A DNA stretch of 7,843 nt from Gammaproteobacteria bacterium (GCA_013214885.1 JABSRS010000148.1:1-7843); one strand, 5' to 3'. Positions 1 to 7,130 are shown, counted from the first letter of the stretch. The notes: generated by a model not told the origin, from the sequence alone. Numbers and translations: made by a program.

Positions 1-1032
1 GAGCAGCTGTTAATTGATGCAAAATTCACCGCCCAAGCCAAACAAAAAGTCATTATCGGCGGCCCGATGATGGGGTTTTCCCTTCATCAGATTAATGCCC
101 CAATCTTAAAAGCGACCAATTGTATTATCGTCGCTAGTGACGCTGAATTGCCAGATGCACCCGCAGAACAAAACTGTATCCGCTGCGGCGATTGCGAACA
201 GGTGTGCCCAGCTGATTTATTACCAGCGCAATTAGTGTGGTATGCAAAAGACCAAGATCACCAGAAACTCAAAGATCATGACCTATTTGACTGTATCGAA
301 TGCGGAGCCTGCGCTTATGTTTGCCCGAGCAGCATCCCGTTGGTTCAATATTATCGCATTGCCAAATCGGATATCCGTAAAAACGAGCAAGAACAACGCC
401 AAGCTGACCGCGCAAAAGAACGCTTTGAGCTAAGAAATCAGCGCCTTGAACGTGACAAATTAGAGCGTCTTGAGCGCAGTAAAAAAGCAGCTGAAGCGCG
501 CCAAAAATCAATGTCAGCCAATAGCGATGGTGATGTTGTCGCTGCCGCACTTGCAAGAATCAAGGCCAAGAAAGCCGCAGCTAATAGCGGAGATATTCAA
601 GAGGTTAACCCTCAAGATCGGGTCGCTGCGGCGATTGCCAGAGCCAAGGCGAAAAAAGCTCAACAAGCTGAGAACCAATTGACCAGTAGCACTGATGCTG
701 AAAGCCCAGCTGCTAGCGATGTTGATCCGCAAAAAGCCCGCGTCGCTGCCGCGATTGCCCGAGCGAAAGCCAAAAAGGCTCAGCAAGCTGAAAGCCCAGC
801 TAGCGATGTTGATCCACAAAAAGCCCGCGTCGCTGCTGCCATTGCCCGAGCTAAGGCCAAACGAGCGCAGCAACAGCAAGTTAATGACCAGCCAGTAGTT
901 AACACCGACAGCGAATCACCAGCTCAAGAGGTTGATCCGCAAAAAGCCCGTGTTGCTGCTGCTATTGCCAGAGCCAAGGCAAAAAGAGCGGCCAGCAAAA
1001 TTGAATCCAATGACAATAACGATCAGACATAA
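1..1032 (+). CDS. rnfC: RnfC/RsxC, electron transport complex subunit C (3' part, start outside window)
   Basis: The frame is open from base 1, so this is the C-terminal 343 residues of a protein that is about 740 residues in E. coli RsxC. RnfC is the peripheral NADH-side/iron-sulfur subunit of the membrane Rnf (Rsx) complex, which passes electrons between NADH and ferredoxin, or in enterobacteria helps reduce SoxR. The GGPMMGF segment before the ferredoxin domain is typical. Two 4Fe-4S motifs are visible: CIRCGDCEQVCP (Cys at window residues 59, 62, 65, 69) and CIECGACAYVCP (98, 101, 104, 108). A highly charged Lys/Arg/Glu helix (about 123-170) follows, and then an Ala/Lys-rich repeat tail described separately. 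The stop is 11 nt before rnfD, with a CAGG ribosome site in the gap. No internal damage is seen. Identification is firm; the NADH/FMN-binding N-terminal part cannot be judged. Confidence 0.96.
   Translation, partial: EQLLIDAKFTAQAKQKVIIGGPMMGFSLHQINAPILKATNCIIVASDAELPDAPAEQNCIRCGDCEQVCPADLLPAQLVWYAKDQDHQKLKDHDLFDCIECGACAYVCPSSIPLVQYYRIAKSDIRKNEQEQRQADRAKERFELRNQRLERDKLERLERSKKAAEARQKSMSANSDGDVVAAALARIKAKKAAANSGDIQEVNPQDRVAAAIARAKAKKAQQAENQLTSSTDAESPAASDVDPQKARVAAAIARAKAKKAQQAESPASDVDPQKARVAAAIARAKAKRAQQQQVNDQPVVNTDSESPAQEVDPQKARVAAAIARAKAKRAASKIESNDNNDQT
526..990 (+). repeat. Five-copy Ala/Lys-rich repeat in the RnfC tail
   Basis: Five copies of a helix-like unit with the core VAAAIARAKAKKA occur in the rnfC frame. 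The GTCGCT/GTTGCT that opens each core lies at 538, 622, 742, 829 and 952. Copies 3-5 are the most alike and share the lead-in DPQKAR; copies 1 and 2 are more diverged. Spacing alternates at 84, 120, 87 and 123 nt, which suggests that a two-unit block of about 204-210 nt was itself duplicated. Linkers are Ser/Asp/Gln/Pro-rich and vary in length. Similar Ala/Lys-rich repeats are known at the C-terminus of enterobacterial RsxC; their role is not established. Confidence 0.9.
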
Positions 1033-1043
1033 CAGGTAAAAAC

Positions 1044-2098
1044 ATGTATTTATCAGTGACTCCGTCACCTCACAGACTAGGCAGTAGCAATACATCTCGC
1101 ATGATGCGTCATGTTATTCTCGCGACTTTACCAGCCTTCGCGACCTTAATTTATTTCTTTGGCTATGGGGTATTATTTCAAGTCGCCATTTGCAGTATTA
1201 CCGCACTAATCTGCGAGGCCGTAATTCTTAAAATTCGTAGCAAGAATATTGCGATTAATCTCAAAGATAATACCGCCTTACTGACTGGCGTATTGTTGGG
1301 ACTGTCAATTCCCCCGCTGGCACCCTGGTGGGTTGGAATTATCGGCACTGCCTTTGCGATTATTGTCGCTAAACAGTTATATGGTGGACTTGGTTTTAAT
1401 TTATTTAATCCCGCGATGATTGGCTATGTTTTATTATTAATTTCTTTCCCTGTCGCTATGACCAATTGGATGGTGCCGCTTGAACTAAGTCTCCATAGCT
1501 TTTCTTTTATCGATTACCTGAGTGCCATTTTTACTGGTTATACCTCATCGGGGTTAACGGTTAATGAATTACGCCATGGCATTGACGGGATCACCATGGC
1601 AACGCCACTCGATACATTAAAGACAGATTTGACCCTTGGTTTAACCAGTGGTGAAAGCATGTCAAAATCAATATTTGGTGATATCGCAGGCATCGGCTGG
1701 CAATGGGTTAATGTTGCGTTTGCTATTGGTGGTCTCGCTTTAATTAAACTTAAGGTTATTCGCTGGCACATCCCGTGTGCCGTTATCGGCTCGTTATTAT
1801 TCTTTTCATTACTGGGTTATTTACTCGACCCTGACAGCCATGCGACGCCAATATTTCATCTCCTTAGTGGTGCCACCATGTTTGGGGCTTTCTTTATCGC
1901 AACCGATCCTGGGACCGCAGTAATAAGGGCCGCTTAATATTTGGCGCACTGATTGGCTTTTTAGTTTATGTCATTCGAACCTTCGGCGGATTTCCAGATG
2001 CGATCGCCTTTGCCGTATTACTGGCCAACATGGTGGTTCCAGTGATTGATTACTACTCAAAGCCAACAAGTTACGGCAAAAGAGCCAATAATGAATAA
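1044..2098 (+). pseudogene. rnfD: RnfD/RsxD, FMN-carrying membrane subunit, frameshifted near its 3' end
   Basis: RnfD is an integral inner-membrane subunit of the Rnf complex and carries covalently bound FMN. The first 292 residues match the family with no gap, including LKDNTALLTG, IPPLAPWW, FNPAMIGYV and DGITMATPLD, where Thr187 is the expected flavin-attachment residue. After ATDPGTA the frame breaks: the uninterrupted frame adds VIRAA and stops at 1935-1937 (297 residues). The rest of the protein continues in another frame from 1922 ([10 protein letters not shown]...) to a stop at 2096-2098, 58 more residues with [10 protein letters not shown] at the end. Family members have six residues between DP and NKGR/NRGR; here 11 nt remain, a net loss of 7 nt. 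Restoring it gives about 353 residues (E. coli 352). The truncated product would lack the last two membrane segments. The original stop overlaps the rnfG start by 8 nt. The break may be a real mutation or an assembly error. Confidence 0.9.
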
Positions 2099-2723
2099 AA
2101 TAATAACCAAGAACGGATTAATTCTTGCCAGTTTTGCGCTAGTGATCACCACTATCGTTGGTATAACTCAGCATTTAACCAAAGACAAAATTGACGAACA
2201 AGAACGTAAGCAGCTATTAAAAACTCTCGATCAGGTTATCCCTAGAGCTAGCTACAACAACAAATTATTTTTGCATTGCGTGCCAACACTGTCTCAGCAG
2301 TTTTTGGGCAGCAGCAAAACCCAACGGGCTTTTTTAGCATTTAATGATGACGTTCCCGTTGCTGCTGCGTTAGAAACTATCGCGCCCAATGGCTATAACG
2401 GTAATATTTATCTTATTGTTGGTATTTCTTACGATGGCACAGTGACTGGCGTGCGGACATTAAGCCATCAAGAAACCCCTGGCCTTGGTGACAAAATCGA
2501 ATTATCGAGATCGGACTGGATCAATTCTTTTGCCACGAAAAGCATTACCGATCATCGAGATCAACGCTGGCAAGTTAAGAAAGACGGCGGTGAATTTGAT
2601 CAATTTACGGGGGCTACAATTACTCCCCGTGCCGTGGTTGCTGCAGTGAAGAACACCTTGGTTTATTTCGAATTAAACAAAGCGCAGCTATTTGCACAAC
2701 CCCAACGTTGCGGAGATAAATAA
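2091..2723 (+). CDS. rnfG: RnfG/RsxG, covalent-FMN subunit of the Rnf complex
   Basis: This 210-residue subunit is anchored by one N-terminal membrane helix (about residues 8-28) with its FMN-binding domain on the periplasmic side. The signature [10 protein letters not shown] is at about 128-137. The flavin motif FTGATITPR is at 172-180, where Thr176 is the predicted phosphoester-linked FMN residue; KKDGGEFDQ precedes it. The length fits E. coli RsxG (about 206). I chose the ATG at 2091 because it gives the family N-terminus (MNKIITKNG) and overlaps the restored rnfD stop; the open frame runs further upstream only through rnfD coding sequence. The stop and the rnfE start share one base (TAATG). 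The ribosome site before 2091 is weak, so translation probably depends on coupling to rnfD, which the rnfD frameshift would disturb. The gene itself is intact. Confidence 0.96.
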   Translation: MNKIITKNGLILASFALVITTIVGITQHLTKDKIDEQERKQLLKTLDQVIPRASYNNKLFLHCVPTLSQQFLGSSKTQRAFLAFNDDVPVAAALETIAPNGYNGNIYLIVGISYDGTVTGVRTLSHQETPGLGDKIELSRSDWINSFATKSITDHRDQRWQVKKDGGEFDQFTGATITPRAVVAAVKNTLVYFELNKAQLFAQPQRCGDK

Positions 2724-3421
2724 TGAATAAATATGCCGAGTTAACATGGCAAGGGTTGTGGAAAAATAATCCTGGGCTGGTTCAGCTATTAGGATTATGT
2801 CCACTCCTGGCGGTGACATCGACCCTAACTAACGCGCTAGGCATGGGCGTAGCGACCATTGCGGTAATGGTTGGCTCTAATGCGACCGTTTCATTAGTTA
2901 GGCATTGGATCCCCCGTGAAATTAGGATCCCAATCTTTGTGATGATCATTGCTGGCTTTGTCACTTGTGTTCAACTACTTTTTAATGCTTATGCCTATGG
3001 ACTGTATCAGTCATTAGGGATATTTCTGCCGTTAATCGTCACCAACTGTATTATTATTGGTCGCGCTGAGGCTTATGCCTCTAAGAACCAATTATTACCT
3101 TCAATTTACGACGGTTTTATTATGGGCGTCGGCTTCACTCTGGTGTTGGTGGTGCTCGGCGCTATTCGTGAAATATTAGGTCAAGGGACCTTGTTTGATG
3201 GCGCTGATTTATTATTAGGCCCCTGGGCATCGTCACTACGCATCGAGCTAATAGCAATCGACCAATCCTTTCTATTTATCATGTTGCCTCCTGGCGCATT
3301 TGTGGCAATGGGTTTTATTATTGCCCTAAAAAACTCCTTAAACACTAAAGTCGAAGCGATGATAGAAAAGCCAGTTGAAGTTCAAAAGCCGCAACGCGTG
3401 CGCGTAAGCAAAGTAAGTTAA
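2723..3421 (+). CDS. rnfE: RnfE/RsxE, integral membrane subunit of the Rnf complex
   Basis: This 232-residue polytopic membrane protein of the RnfE/NqrD family pairs with RnfA in the membrane core of the complex. Characteristic stretches are [20 protein letters not shown] near the N-terminus, [24 protein letters not shown] and [12 protein letters not shown]. Cys26 and Cys109 are the residues that, with partners in RnfA, are known to hold a membrane 2Fe-2S centre in this family. About six hydrophobic helices are visible. The C-terminal tail after residue 210 is short, charged and variable. A good ribosome site (GGAG at 2712-2715) sits inside the rnfG end. The nth start follows the stop by 2 nt. 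The gene is complete, with no oddities in sequence. Confidence 0.96.
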   Translation: MNKYAELTWQGLWKNNPGLVQLLGLCPLLAVTSTLTNALGMGVATIAVMVGSNATVSLVRHWIPREIRIPIFVMIIAGFVTCVQLLFNAYAYGLYQSLGIFLPLIVTNCIIIGRAEAYASKNQLLPSIYDGFIMGVGFTLVLVVLGAIREILGQGTLFDGADLLLGPWASSLRIELIAIDQSFLFIMLPPGAFVAMGFIIALKNSLNTKVEAMIEKPVEVQKPQRVRVSKVS

Positions 3422-3423
3422 CG

Positions 3424-4049
3424 ATGAATAAACAAAAACGCCAACAGATATTAGAGATCCTACGCGACGATAATCCGCACCCTGAAACCGAATTAGAGTT
3501 TAATTCGCCGTTTGAGCTATTGGTCGCTGTTACCTTATCAGCACAAGCAACCGATGTTAGTGTGAATAAAGCGACCCGTAAGCTATTCCCTGTCGCTAAT
3601 ACGCCACAACAAATAGTTGATTTAGGGGTTGATGGTCTAAAAGAATACATTAAGACCATTGGCCTATATAACACCAAAGCCGTCAATGTCCATAAAGCCT
3701 GTCAAATGCTGGTTAGCCTCCACAAGACAGAGCCGCGTTAGAAGCATTGCCTGGCGTTGGCCGAAAAACGGCTAATGTTGTGTTAAATACCGCTTTTGGC
3801 TGGCCAACTATCGCCGTTGATACGCATATTTTTCGGGTATCGAATCGTACTAAGCTGGCGATGGGTAAAAACGTCGACCAAGTAGAGCAAAAGCTACTAA
3901 AGGTCATTCCTAGCGAGTTTATGGTTGATGTCCACCATTGGCTGATTTTATTGGGTCGTTATACCTGTATTGCGCGCAAACCACGCTGTGGTTCTTGTTT
4001 GATTGAAGATCTATGTGAATTTAAAGATAAAGTCTACCCTGACGAATAA
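3424..4049 (+). pseudogene. nth: Endonuclease III (Nth), frameshifted by an internal deletion
   Basis: Nth is a bifunctional DNA glycosylase/AP lyase that removes oxidised pyrimidines. The first frame (3424-3741) encodes 100 well-conserved residues up to VSLH, then runs KTEPR and stops. The remainder is in another frame from 3726 (DRAALEALPGVGRKTAN) to the stop at 4047-4049. Relative to E. coli Nth, six residues between His100 and Asp107 are replaced by 2 nt, a net loss of 16 nt. With these six restored, numbering matches E. coli exactly: helix-hairpin-helix LPGVGRK with catalytic Lys120, catalytic Asp138 (VDTHIFR) and the 4Fe-4S ligands Cys187, 194, 197 and 203. As written, the first product lacks both catalytic residues and the cluster. 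A TTG at 3747 could start a C-terminal fragment, which is unlikely to be active. The position after rnfE is the usual rnf/rsx-nth arrangement. Confidence 0.92.
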
Positions 4050-4060
4050 GGACATAAATA

Positions 4061-4465
4061 ATGAGATTACTCCACACCATGTTGCGCGTTGGCAACCTTG
4101 AACGGTCAATTGAGTTTTATACTAACTTAATGGGCATGACACTATTAAGAGAATCAACTAACGAACAATATCGCTATACTCTTGCCTTCTTAGGCTATCA
4201 AGACGAATCCCAAGGGACGGTACTTGAGTTAACCTACAACTGGGACACCACTAGTTATGAGCATGGCAGTGCTTTTGGTCACCTTGCTATTGGCTGTGAT
4301 GATATTTATCACACCTGTCAGCAGTTACAACAGGCTGGGGCGGTGATCTGTCGCGAGCCAGGACCAGTCAAAGGTGGCAGCACGGTCATTGCTTTTGTTG
4401 AAGATCCCGATGGCTATAAAATAGAACTGATCGCGAATAAACACGCAGGACAAGGGCTAGGTTAA
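4061..4465 (+). CDS. gloA: Lactoylglutathione lyase (glyoxalase I)
   Basis: GloA converts the hemithioacetal of methylglyoxal and glutathione into S-lactoylglutathione, a cytosolic detoxification step. At 134 residues it has the family length (E. coli 135) and opens with the near-universal [20 protein letters not shown]. The four metal ligands are in place: His5, Glu56 (LELTYNW), His74 (FGHLAIG) and Glu122 (GYKIELI). [20 protein letters not shown] is the usual C-terminal signature, and the layout indicates the Ni/Co-type bacterial enzyme (inference from family). A strong AAGGA ribosome site (4048-4052) overlaps the nth stop codon, so gloA is probably the last gene of the rnf-nth transcript but can initiate independently of nth translation. 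It is convergent with motY, with 8 nt between the two stops and no obvious terminator hairpin in the gap. Confidence 0.97.
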   Translation: MRLLHTMLRVGNLERSIEFYTNLMGMTLLRESTNEQYRYTLAFLGYQDESQGTVLELTYNWDTTSYEHGSAFGHLAIGCDDIYHTCQQLQQAGAVICREPGPVKGGSTVIAFVEDPDGYKIELIANKHAGQGLG

Positions 4466-4473
4466 CAATACGT

Positions 4474-5352
4474 TTAATAGCCACGACTCATGGTGATCAC
4501 AACACGCCGGTTAGCATTACGACCATGAATCTTTTCATTTGAAGCAATGTGGCGCTTTTCACCATAGCCATTAACGATTATTTTTTGTGCTGGGATCCCT
4601 GCTTTTTCAAGCAGCTCTTTCATCGTACCAGCACGTTGCTTTGATAACATTTCATTCTTATAACGACCGCCATAGCTGTCGGTATACGAGTCAATTAACA
4701 CTAATTCTAACTCAGGCTCATATTTTAAAAATTGCTGGATCATCGTTAATTTTTTTTGCGAACGCGGATCGAGTATTTGAGTGTTTTTGCGATAATTTAA
4801 GGTTGTAAAGGCAATGTCTTCATAGCTGTAAGGCAATAATTTACTAACACAGTCCATAAATTGTAAATGCTGCGGCGCGAAATTAACCGCAGACAAAGCA
4901 ACTTTAATCTGGTCTTTGTTACTGTACCAATCCTGATAATAAAAGGTTGGAACCATGCCCTTTTCTAATTCATACAACATAGTCCATGCCTTATCACCAA
5001 CAACTTCACCATTAAAACGCTGATAAAACGCTAGCTTAGTGATTTTGGACGAGGCGACGGCTGGCCGCCACAATGGTGGCTCACTGCGTAATTCAACCGA
5101 TGTACTACGCTCTGGTAAGTTCACCATGTCTAACTCAAAATCTAAATTAACGCGCTTATTGGCCACACTGGCAAAGTTAGCTGAGCCATAACGGGGAATG
5201 TTATGCTGTAGTACACACGCAGTAGGCGTATTTTGGATCAATGACCAGCTAGAATCCGAAATAGACGCCGAATAGCTACGCATCATCCCATTAACTGGAA
5301 AAGTTAATGTAACAATCAATGATATTAACGTCACTTTAGGCAATGTGGTCAT
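4474..5352 (-). CDS. motY: MotY, sodium-type polar flagellar motor T-ring protein
   Basis: MotY is a periplasmic protein that, with MotX, forms the T ring around the flagellar basal body and helps assemble the stator in Vibrio-type motors. The 292-residue protein has a hydrophobic N-terminal signal sequence (cleavage near residue 22). The MotY-specific N-terminal domain includes NLDFELDM, WRP, ELEKG and PTFYYQDW. A C-terminal OmpA-type peptidoglycan-binding domain (about 175-290) carries TDS at 224-226 (Asp225), Arg240 and NRRVVI at 281-286. Cys46 and Cys168 are 122 residues apart, the same spacing as the disulfide pair reported for Vibrio MotY. The MotY-specific N-terminal half separates it from generic OmpA/MotB-like proteins. 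The start ATG has only a weak GAG ribosome site. A sigma-28 promoter lies just upstream, so expression should be in the late flagellar class. Confidence 0.95.
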   Translation of the reverse strand: MTTLPKVTLISLIVTLTFPVNGMMRSYSASISDSSWSLIQNTPTACVLQHNIPRYGSANFASVANKRVNLDFELDMVNLPERSTSVELRSEPPLWRPAVASSKITKLAFYQRFNGEVVGDKAWTMLYELEKGMVPTFYYQDWYSNKDQIKVALSAVNFAPQHLQFMDCVSKLLPYSYEDIAFTTLNYRKNTQILDPRSQKKLTMIQQFLKYEPELELVLIDSYTDSYGGRYKNEMLSKQRAGTMKELLEKAGIPAQKIIVNGYGEKRHIASNEKIHGRNANRRVVITMSRGY

Positions 5353-5384
5353 GTCTATTTCTCAAATATATCTAGATAATAATC

Positions 5385-5411
5385 TTATCGGCTAACTTAC
5401 CAACTTCTTTA
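5385..5411 (-). promoter_or_regulatory. Sigma-28 (FliA) promoter of motY
   Basis: Read on the minus strand, TAAA (5408-5411) is followed by exactly 15 nt and then GCCGATAA (5385-5392). This is a perfect match to the classical FliA consensus TAAA-N15-GCCGATAA. Transcription would begin around 5377-5379, leaving a leader of about 26 nt before the motY ATG. Sigma-28 control of motY is established in polar-flagellated Vibrio, so motif and target agree. Confidence 0.92.
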
Positions 5412-5501
5412 GTATAAAATTATTTTTTGTCTCGATGCTAGCGAAATAACCAAGAATAAAAGATAATAGCCCTATAGATACTTCAAGAAAATCAATTAAC
5501 C

Positions 5502-6167
5502 ATGTCAGAGCCTACACCACAGACCCTATTTAGCAAAAGATTTCGTGGCTACTTCCCCATTGTCATCGATATTGAAACCGCTGGATTTAATGCCCAAACC
5601 GATGCGGTATTAGAATTAGCCGCCAGTATCCTAGACATGGACAAGGATGGTGTATTGTCGATCGCCCATACTCATCATTACCATATCGAACCTTTTGAAG
5701 GTGCCAATTTAGAGCAAGCATCTCTCGATTTCACGGGTATTGATCCTTACAACCCGCTACGTGGTGCGGTTAGTGAAAAAGACGCCCTCCACGACTTATT
5801 TAAACACGTCAGAAAAGCGATGAAAGCTGCTGACTGTCACCGCGCAATATTAGTGGCACATAATGCCGCCTTTGATAATGCATTTTTTAAAGCTGCCACT
5901 AAACGTAGCGGATTAAAGCGTGACCCGTTTCACCCATTTGTCACCTTTGATACCACCACGTTATCAGGACTAGCGTTAGGACAAACGGTATTAGCAAAAG
6001 CATGCCGGGCTGCTGGGATCGCGTTCGATAACAAAGAGGCTCACAGCGCTTTGTATGACACAGAACGTACCGCAGAGCTGTTTTGTCACATTGTTAACCA
6101 ATGGCAATCACTTGGCGGCTGGCCATTGGCCGTTCCAGATGAAGATAGTCAATCTGAACTTGAATGA
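5502..6167 (+). CDS. rnt: Ribonuclease T
   Basis: RNase T is a DEDDh-family 3'-5' exoribonuclease that trims the 3' ends of tRNA and other stable RNAs and takes part in tRNA end turnover. The 221-residue protein matches E. coli RNase T (215) along its length. Exo I is VIDIETAG with Asp23 and Glu25, Exo II is [11 protein letters not shown] with Asp125, and Exo III is [10 protein letters not shown] with His181 and Asp186. RFRGYFP near the N-terminus, KRDPFHPF and the GGWPL ending are also typical. The ATG at 5502 gives the standard N-terminus, although the ribosome site is weak. GATAAT at 5462-5467 is a possible -10 box without a good -35. The gene is divergent from motY across 149 nt; a motY-rnt arrangement is known in Vibrio. 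Confidence 0.97.
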   Translation: MSEPTPQTLFSKRFRGYFPIVIDIETAGFNAQTDAVLELAASILDMDKDGVLSIAHTHHYHIEPFEGANLEQASLDFTGIDPYNPLRGAVSEKDALHDLFKHVRKAMKAADCHRAILVAHNAAFDNAFFKAATKRSGLKRDPFHPFVTFDTTTLSGLALGQTVLAKACRAAGIAFDNKEAHSALYDTERTAELFCHIVNQWQSLGGWPLAVPDEDSQSELE

Positions 6168-6197
6168 GAATTAGTGGTGGATTTAATACACGATCAT

Positions 6198-6224
6198 CAT
6201 AGCGGTAATATTTAGACCGCTATG
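6198..6224 (+). promoter_or_regulatory. Perfect 9-bp hairpin downstream of rnt
   Basis: CATAGCGGT (6198-6206) and ACCGCTATG (6216-6224) are perfect inverted repeats around a 9-nt loop, 30 nt after the rnt stop. No T tract follows on the plus strand and no clear A tract precedes it, so it does not look like a standard intrinsic terminator in either direction. It may be a 3'-end structure protecting the rnt transcript. It also encloses the ATG (6222-6224) of a small ORF, which would be hidden when the stem is folded. Confidence 0.65.
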
Positions 6225-6326
6225 TCGCAACAGCATCTTGCTCAATGGCTTTATTCAAATAATCAGGTGCGAAGTGGCTATTGGTTAAGCGATGAACAAT
6301 TAAAAAGGAACGCTAAACACGACTAA
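6222..6326 (+). CDS. Possible 34-residue small protein, not recognised
   Basis: An ATG in the 3' arm of the hairpin opens a 34-residue frame beginning MSQQHLAQWLYSN and ending in NAKHD. The composition (two Trp, two Tyr, amphipathic, with WLSDEQLKRN) resembles real protein more than random noncoding sequence. There is no convincing ribosome site, and the start codon would be paired in the stem. I do not recognise a family. It could be a genuine short gene, a remnant of a longer gene, or chance. It fills most of the 186-nt gap between rnt and the EAL gene. Confidence 0.3.
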   Translation: MSQQHLAQWLYSNNQVRSGYWLSDEQLKRNAKHD

Positions 6327-6353
6327 GTTATTAAGTAACAGCCACTTAAAAGT

Positions 6354-7118
6354 TCAGGTTGTACATTGGTAATCAGCATTAAGGTATTTAGGATAATTTC
6401 TGATAGGTTTAAGCGCTGGTCTCGCTAAATAAAATCCTTGTGCATACACCATACCTAGGTTTTGCAGTAACTCAAACTCATCAAGGGTTTCGATCCCTTC
6501 AACGATGACTTGAGTTTTTGCTGATAGTGCTAAGTCAAATATAGCTTTTAAAAACTTAAGCTTAAAACTGTCTTGATGGCAGTTCTCCACAAAGTAGCGA
6601 TCTATTTTTACCATATCTGGTCGCAGCTGGCTCCATAACTTCAAACCAGAATATCCTGCGCCTAAATCGTCGATAGCAACATCGAAACCAAATTGACGAT
6701 ATTTCTCTAGTGCATCGCTCAGCGTACTGTCATTTGGCATTGGATATTTTTCACTTAGTTCTATCACAATTTTCTCACAACTCAAGCCTGCTTTCTGGAC
6801 AAACTTGACAGTTTCACCTTGAGGATGATTGTTACTTAGCAATACTAATGGGCTAATATTTAAAAATAATTTACCCTGTAGTTTCAGCTCAGCAAAGCGG
6901 GTGATCGCTTTATCTCTGCATAAGATTTCTAGTTCAGACAATAAGTCGTGCTGCGTTGCATAATTGAAAAGTTTGTCTGGTGAGTACAATTCAGTATTTT
7001 CTGGGCCACGAGTGAGTGCTTCATAACCGAAAATAGTTTTAGTTTGTACATTGAATATCGGTTGAAAAACCGTAGTAATTGCTTTGTTTTCTATAATATT
7101 TAAAAGTTTATTTTTCAC
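6354..7118 (-). CDS. Stand-alone EAL-domain cyclic-di-GMP phosphodiesterase
   Basis: EAL proteins hydrolyse c-di-GMP to pGpG and so favour motility over attachment. This 254-residue protein is almost entirely one EAL domain, with no membrane segment, GGDEF, PAS or receiver domain. The catalytic set appears complete: EALTR (Glu33), FLNISP (Asn87), IELSE (Glu120), IDDLGAGYS (Asp150, Asp151), VKIDRYF (Lys171), VEGIET (Glu207) and QGFYLARP (Gln227). DDLGAGYSGL differs slightly from the common DDFGTGYSSL but keeps the acidic pair. Translation starts at GTG (7116-7118), chosen because a strong TAGGGG ribosome site lies 6 nt upstream. A TATACT box (plus-strand 7142-7147) 23 nt before the start could be its -10 element, with no good -35. 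It sits near motY and rnt but on its own transcript; any flagellar role is inference. Confidence 0.92.
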   Translation of the reverse strand: MKNKLLNIIENKAITTVFQPIFNVQTKTIFGYEALTRGPENTELYSPDKLFNYATQHDLLSELEILCRDKAITRFAELKLQGKLFLNISPLVLLSNNHPQGETVKFVQKAGLSCEKIVIELSEKYPMPNDSTLSDALEKYRQFGFDVAIDDLGAGYSGLKLWSQLRPDMVKIDRYFVENCHQDSFKLKFLKAIFDLALSAKTQVIVEGIETLDEFELLQNLGMVYAQGFYLARPALKPIRNYPKYLNADYQCTT

Positions 7119-7124
7119 GTATAT

Positions 7125-7130
7125 CCCCTA
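7125..7130 (-). promoter_or_regulatory. Ribosome binding site deciding a GTG start
   Basis: TAGGGG on the minus strand lies 6 nt before the GTG of the EAL gene. It is the strongest purine-rich site near this gene and supports GTG rather than a downstream start. Confidence 0.7.

Noticed and set aside
514..879. Open frames on the minus strand across rnfC
   Set aside because: They mirror the low-complexity repeat of rnfC and resemble no protein family.
526..990. Regularly spaced repeats that could suggest a CRISPR array
   Set aside because: Repeats are in-frame with rnfC, unequal in spacing, not palindromic, and encode the known type of RsxC tail.
2046..2090. Upstream extension of rnfG (15 extra codons)
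   Set aside because: It lies inside rnfD coding sequence, starts at a poor codon, and ATG 2091 gives the normal family N-terminus.
3747..4049. A separate 100-residue gene beginning at TTG
   Set aside because: It is the C-terminal half of Nth in the shifted frame; it lacks the N-terminal helices needed for a working enzyme.
4587..4808. Plus-strand open frame inside motY
   Set aside because: It is antisense to the conserved OmpA domain, with no ribosome site or family likeness.
6325..6352. TTAAGT/ACTTAA stem after the EAL gene as a terminator
   Set aside because: The 6-bp stem is all but A/T with a 7-nt loop and no clear T tract, so it is too weak to call.
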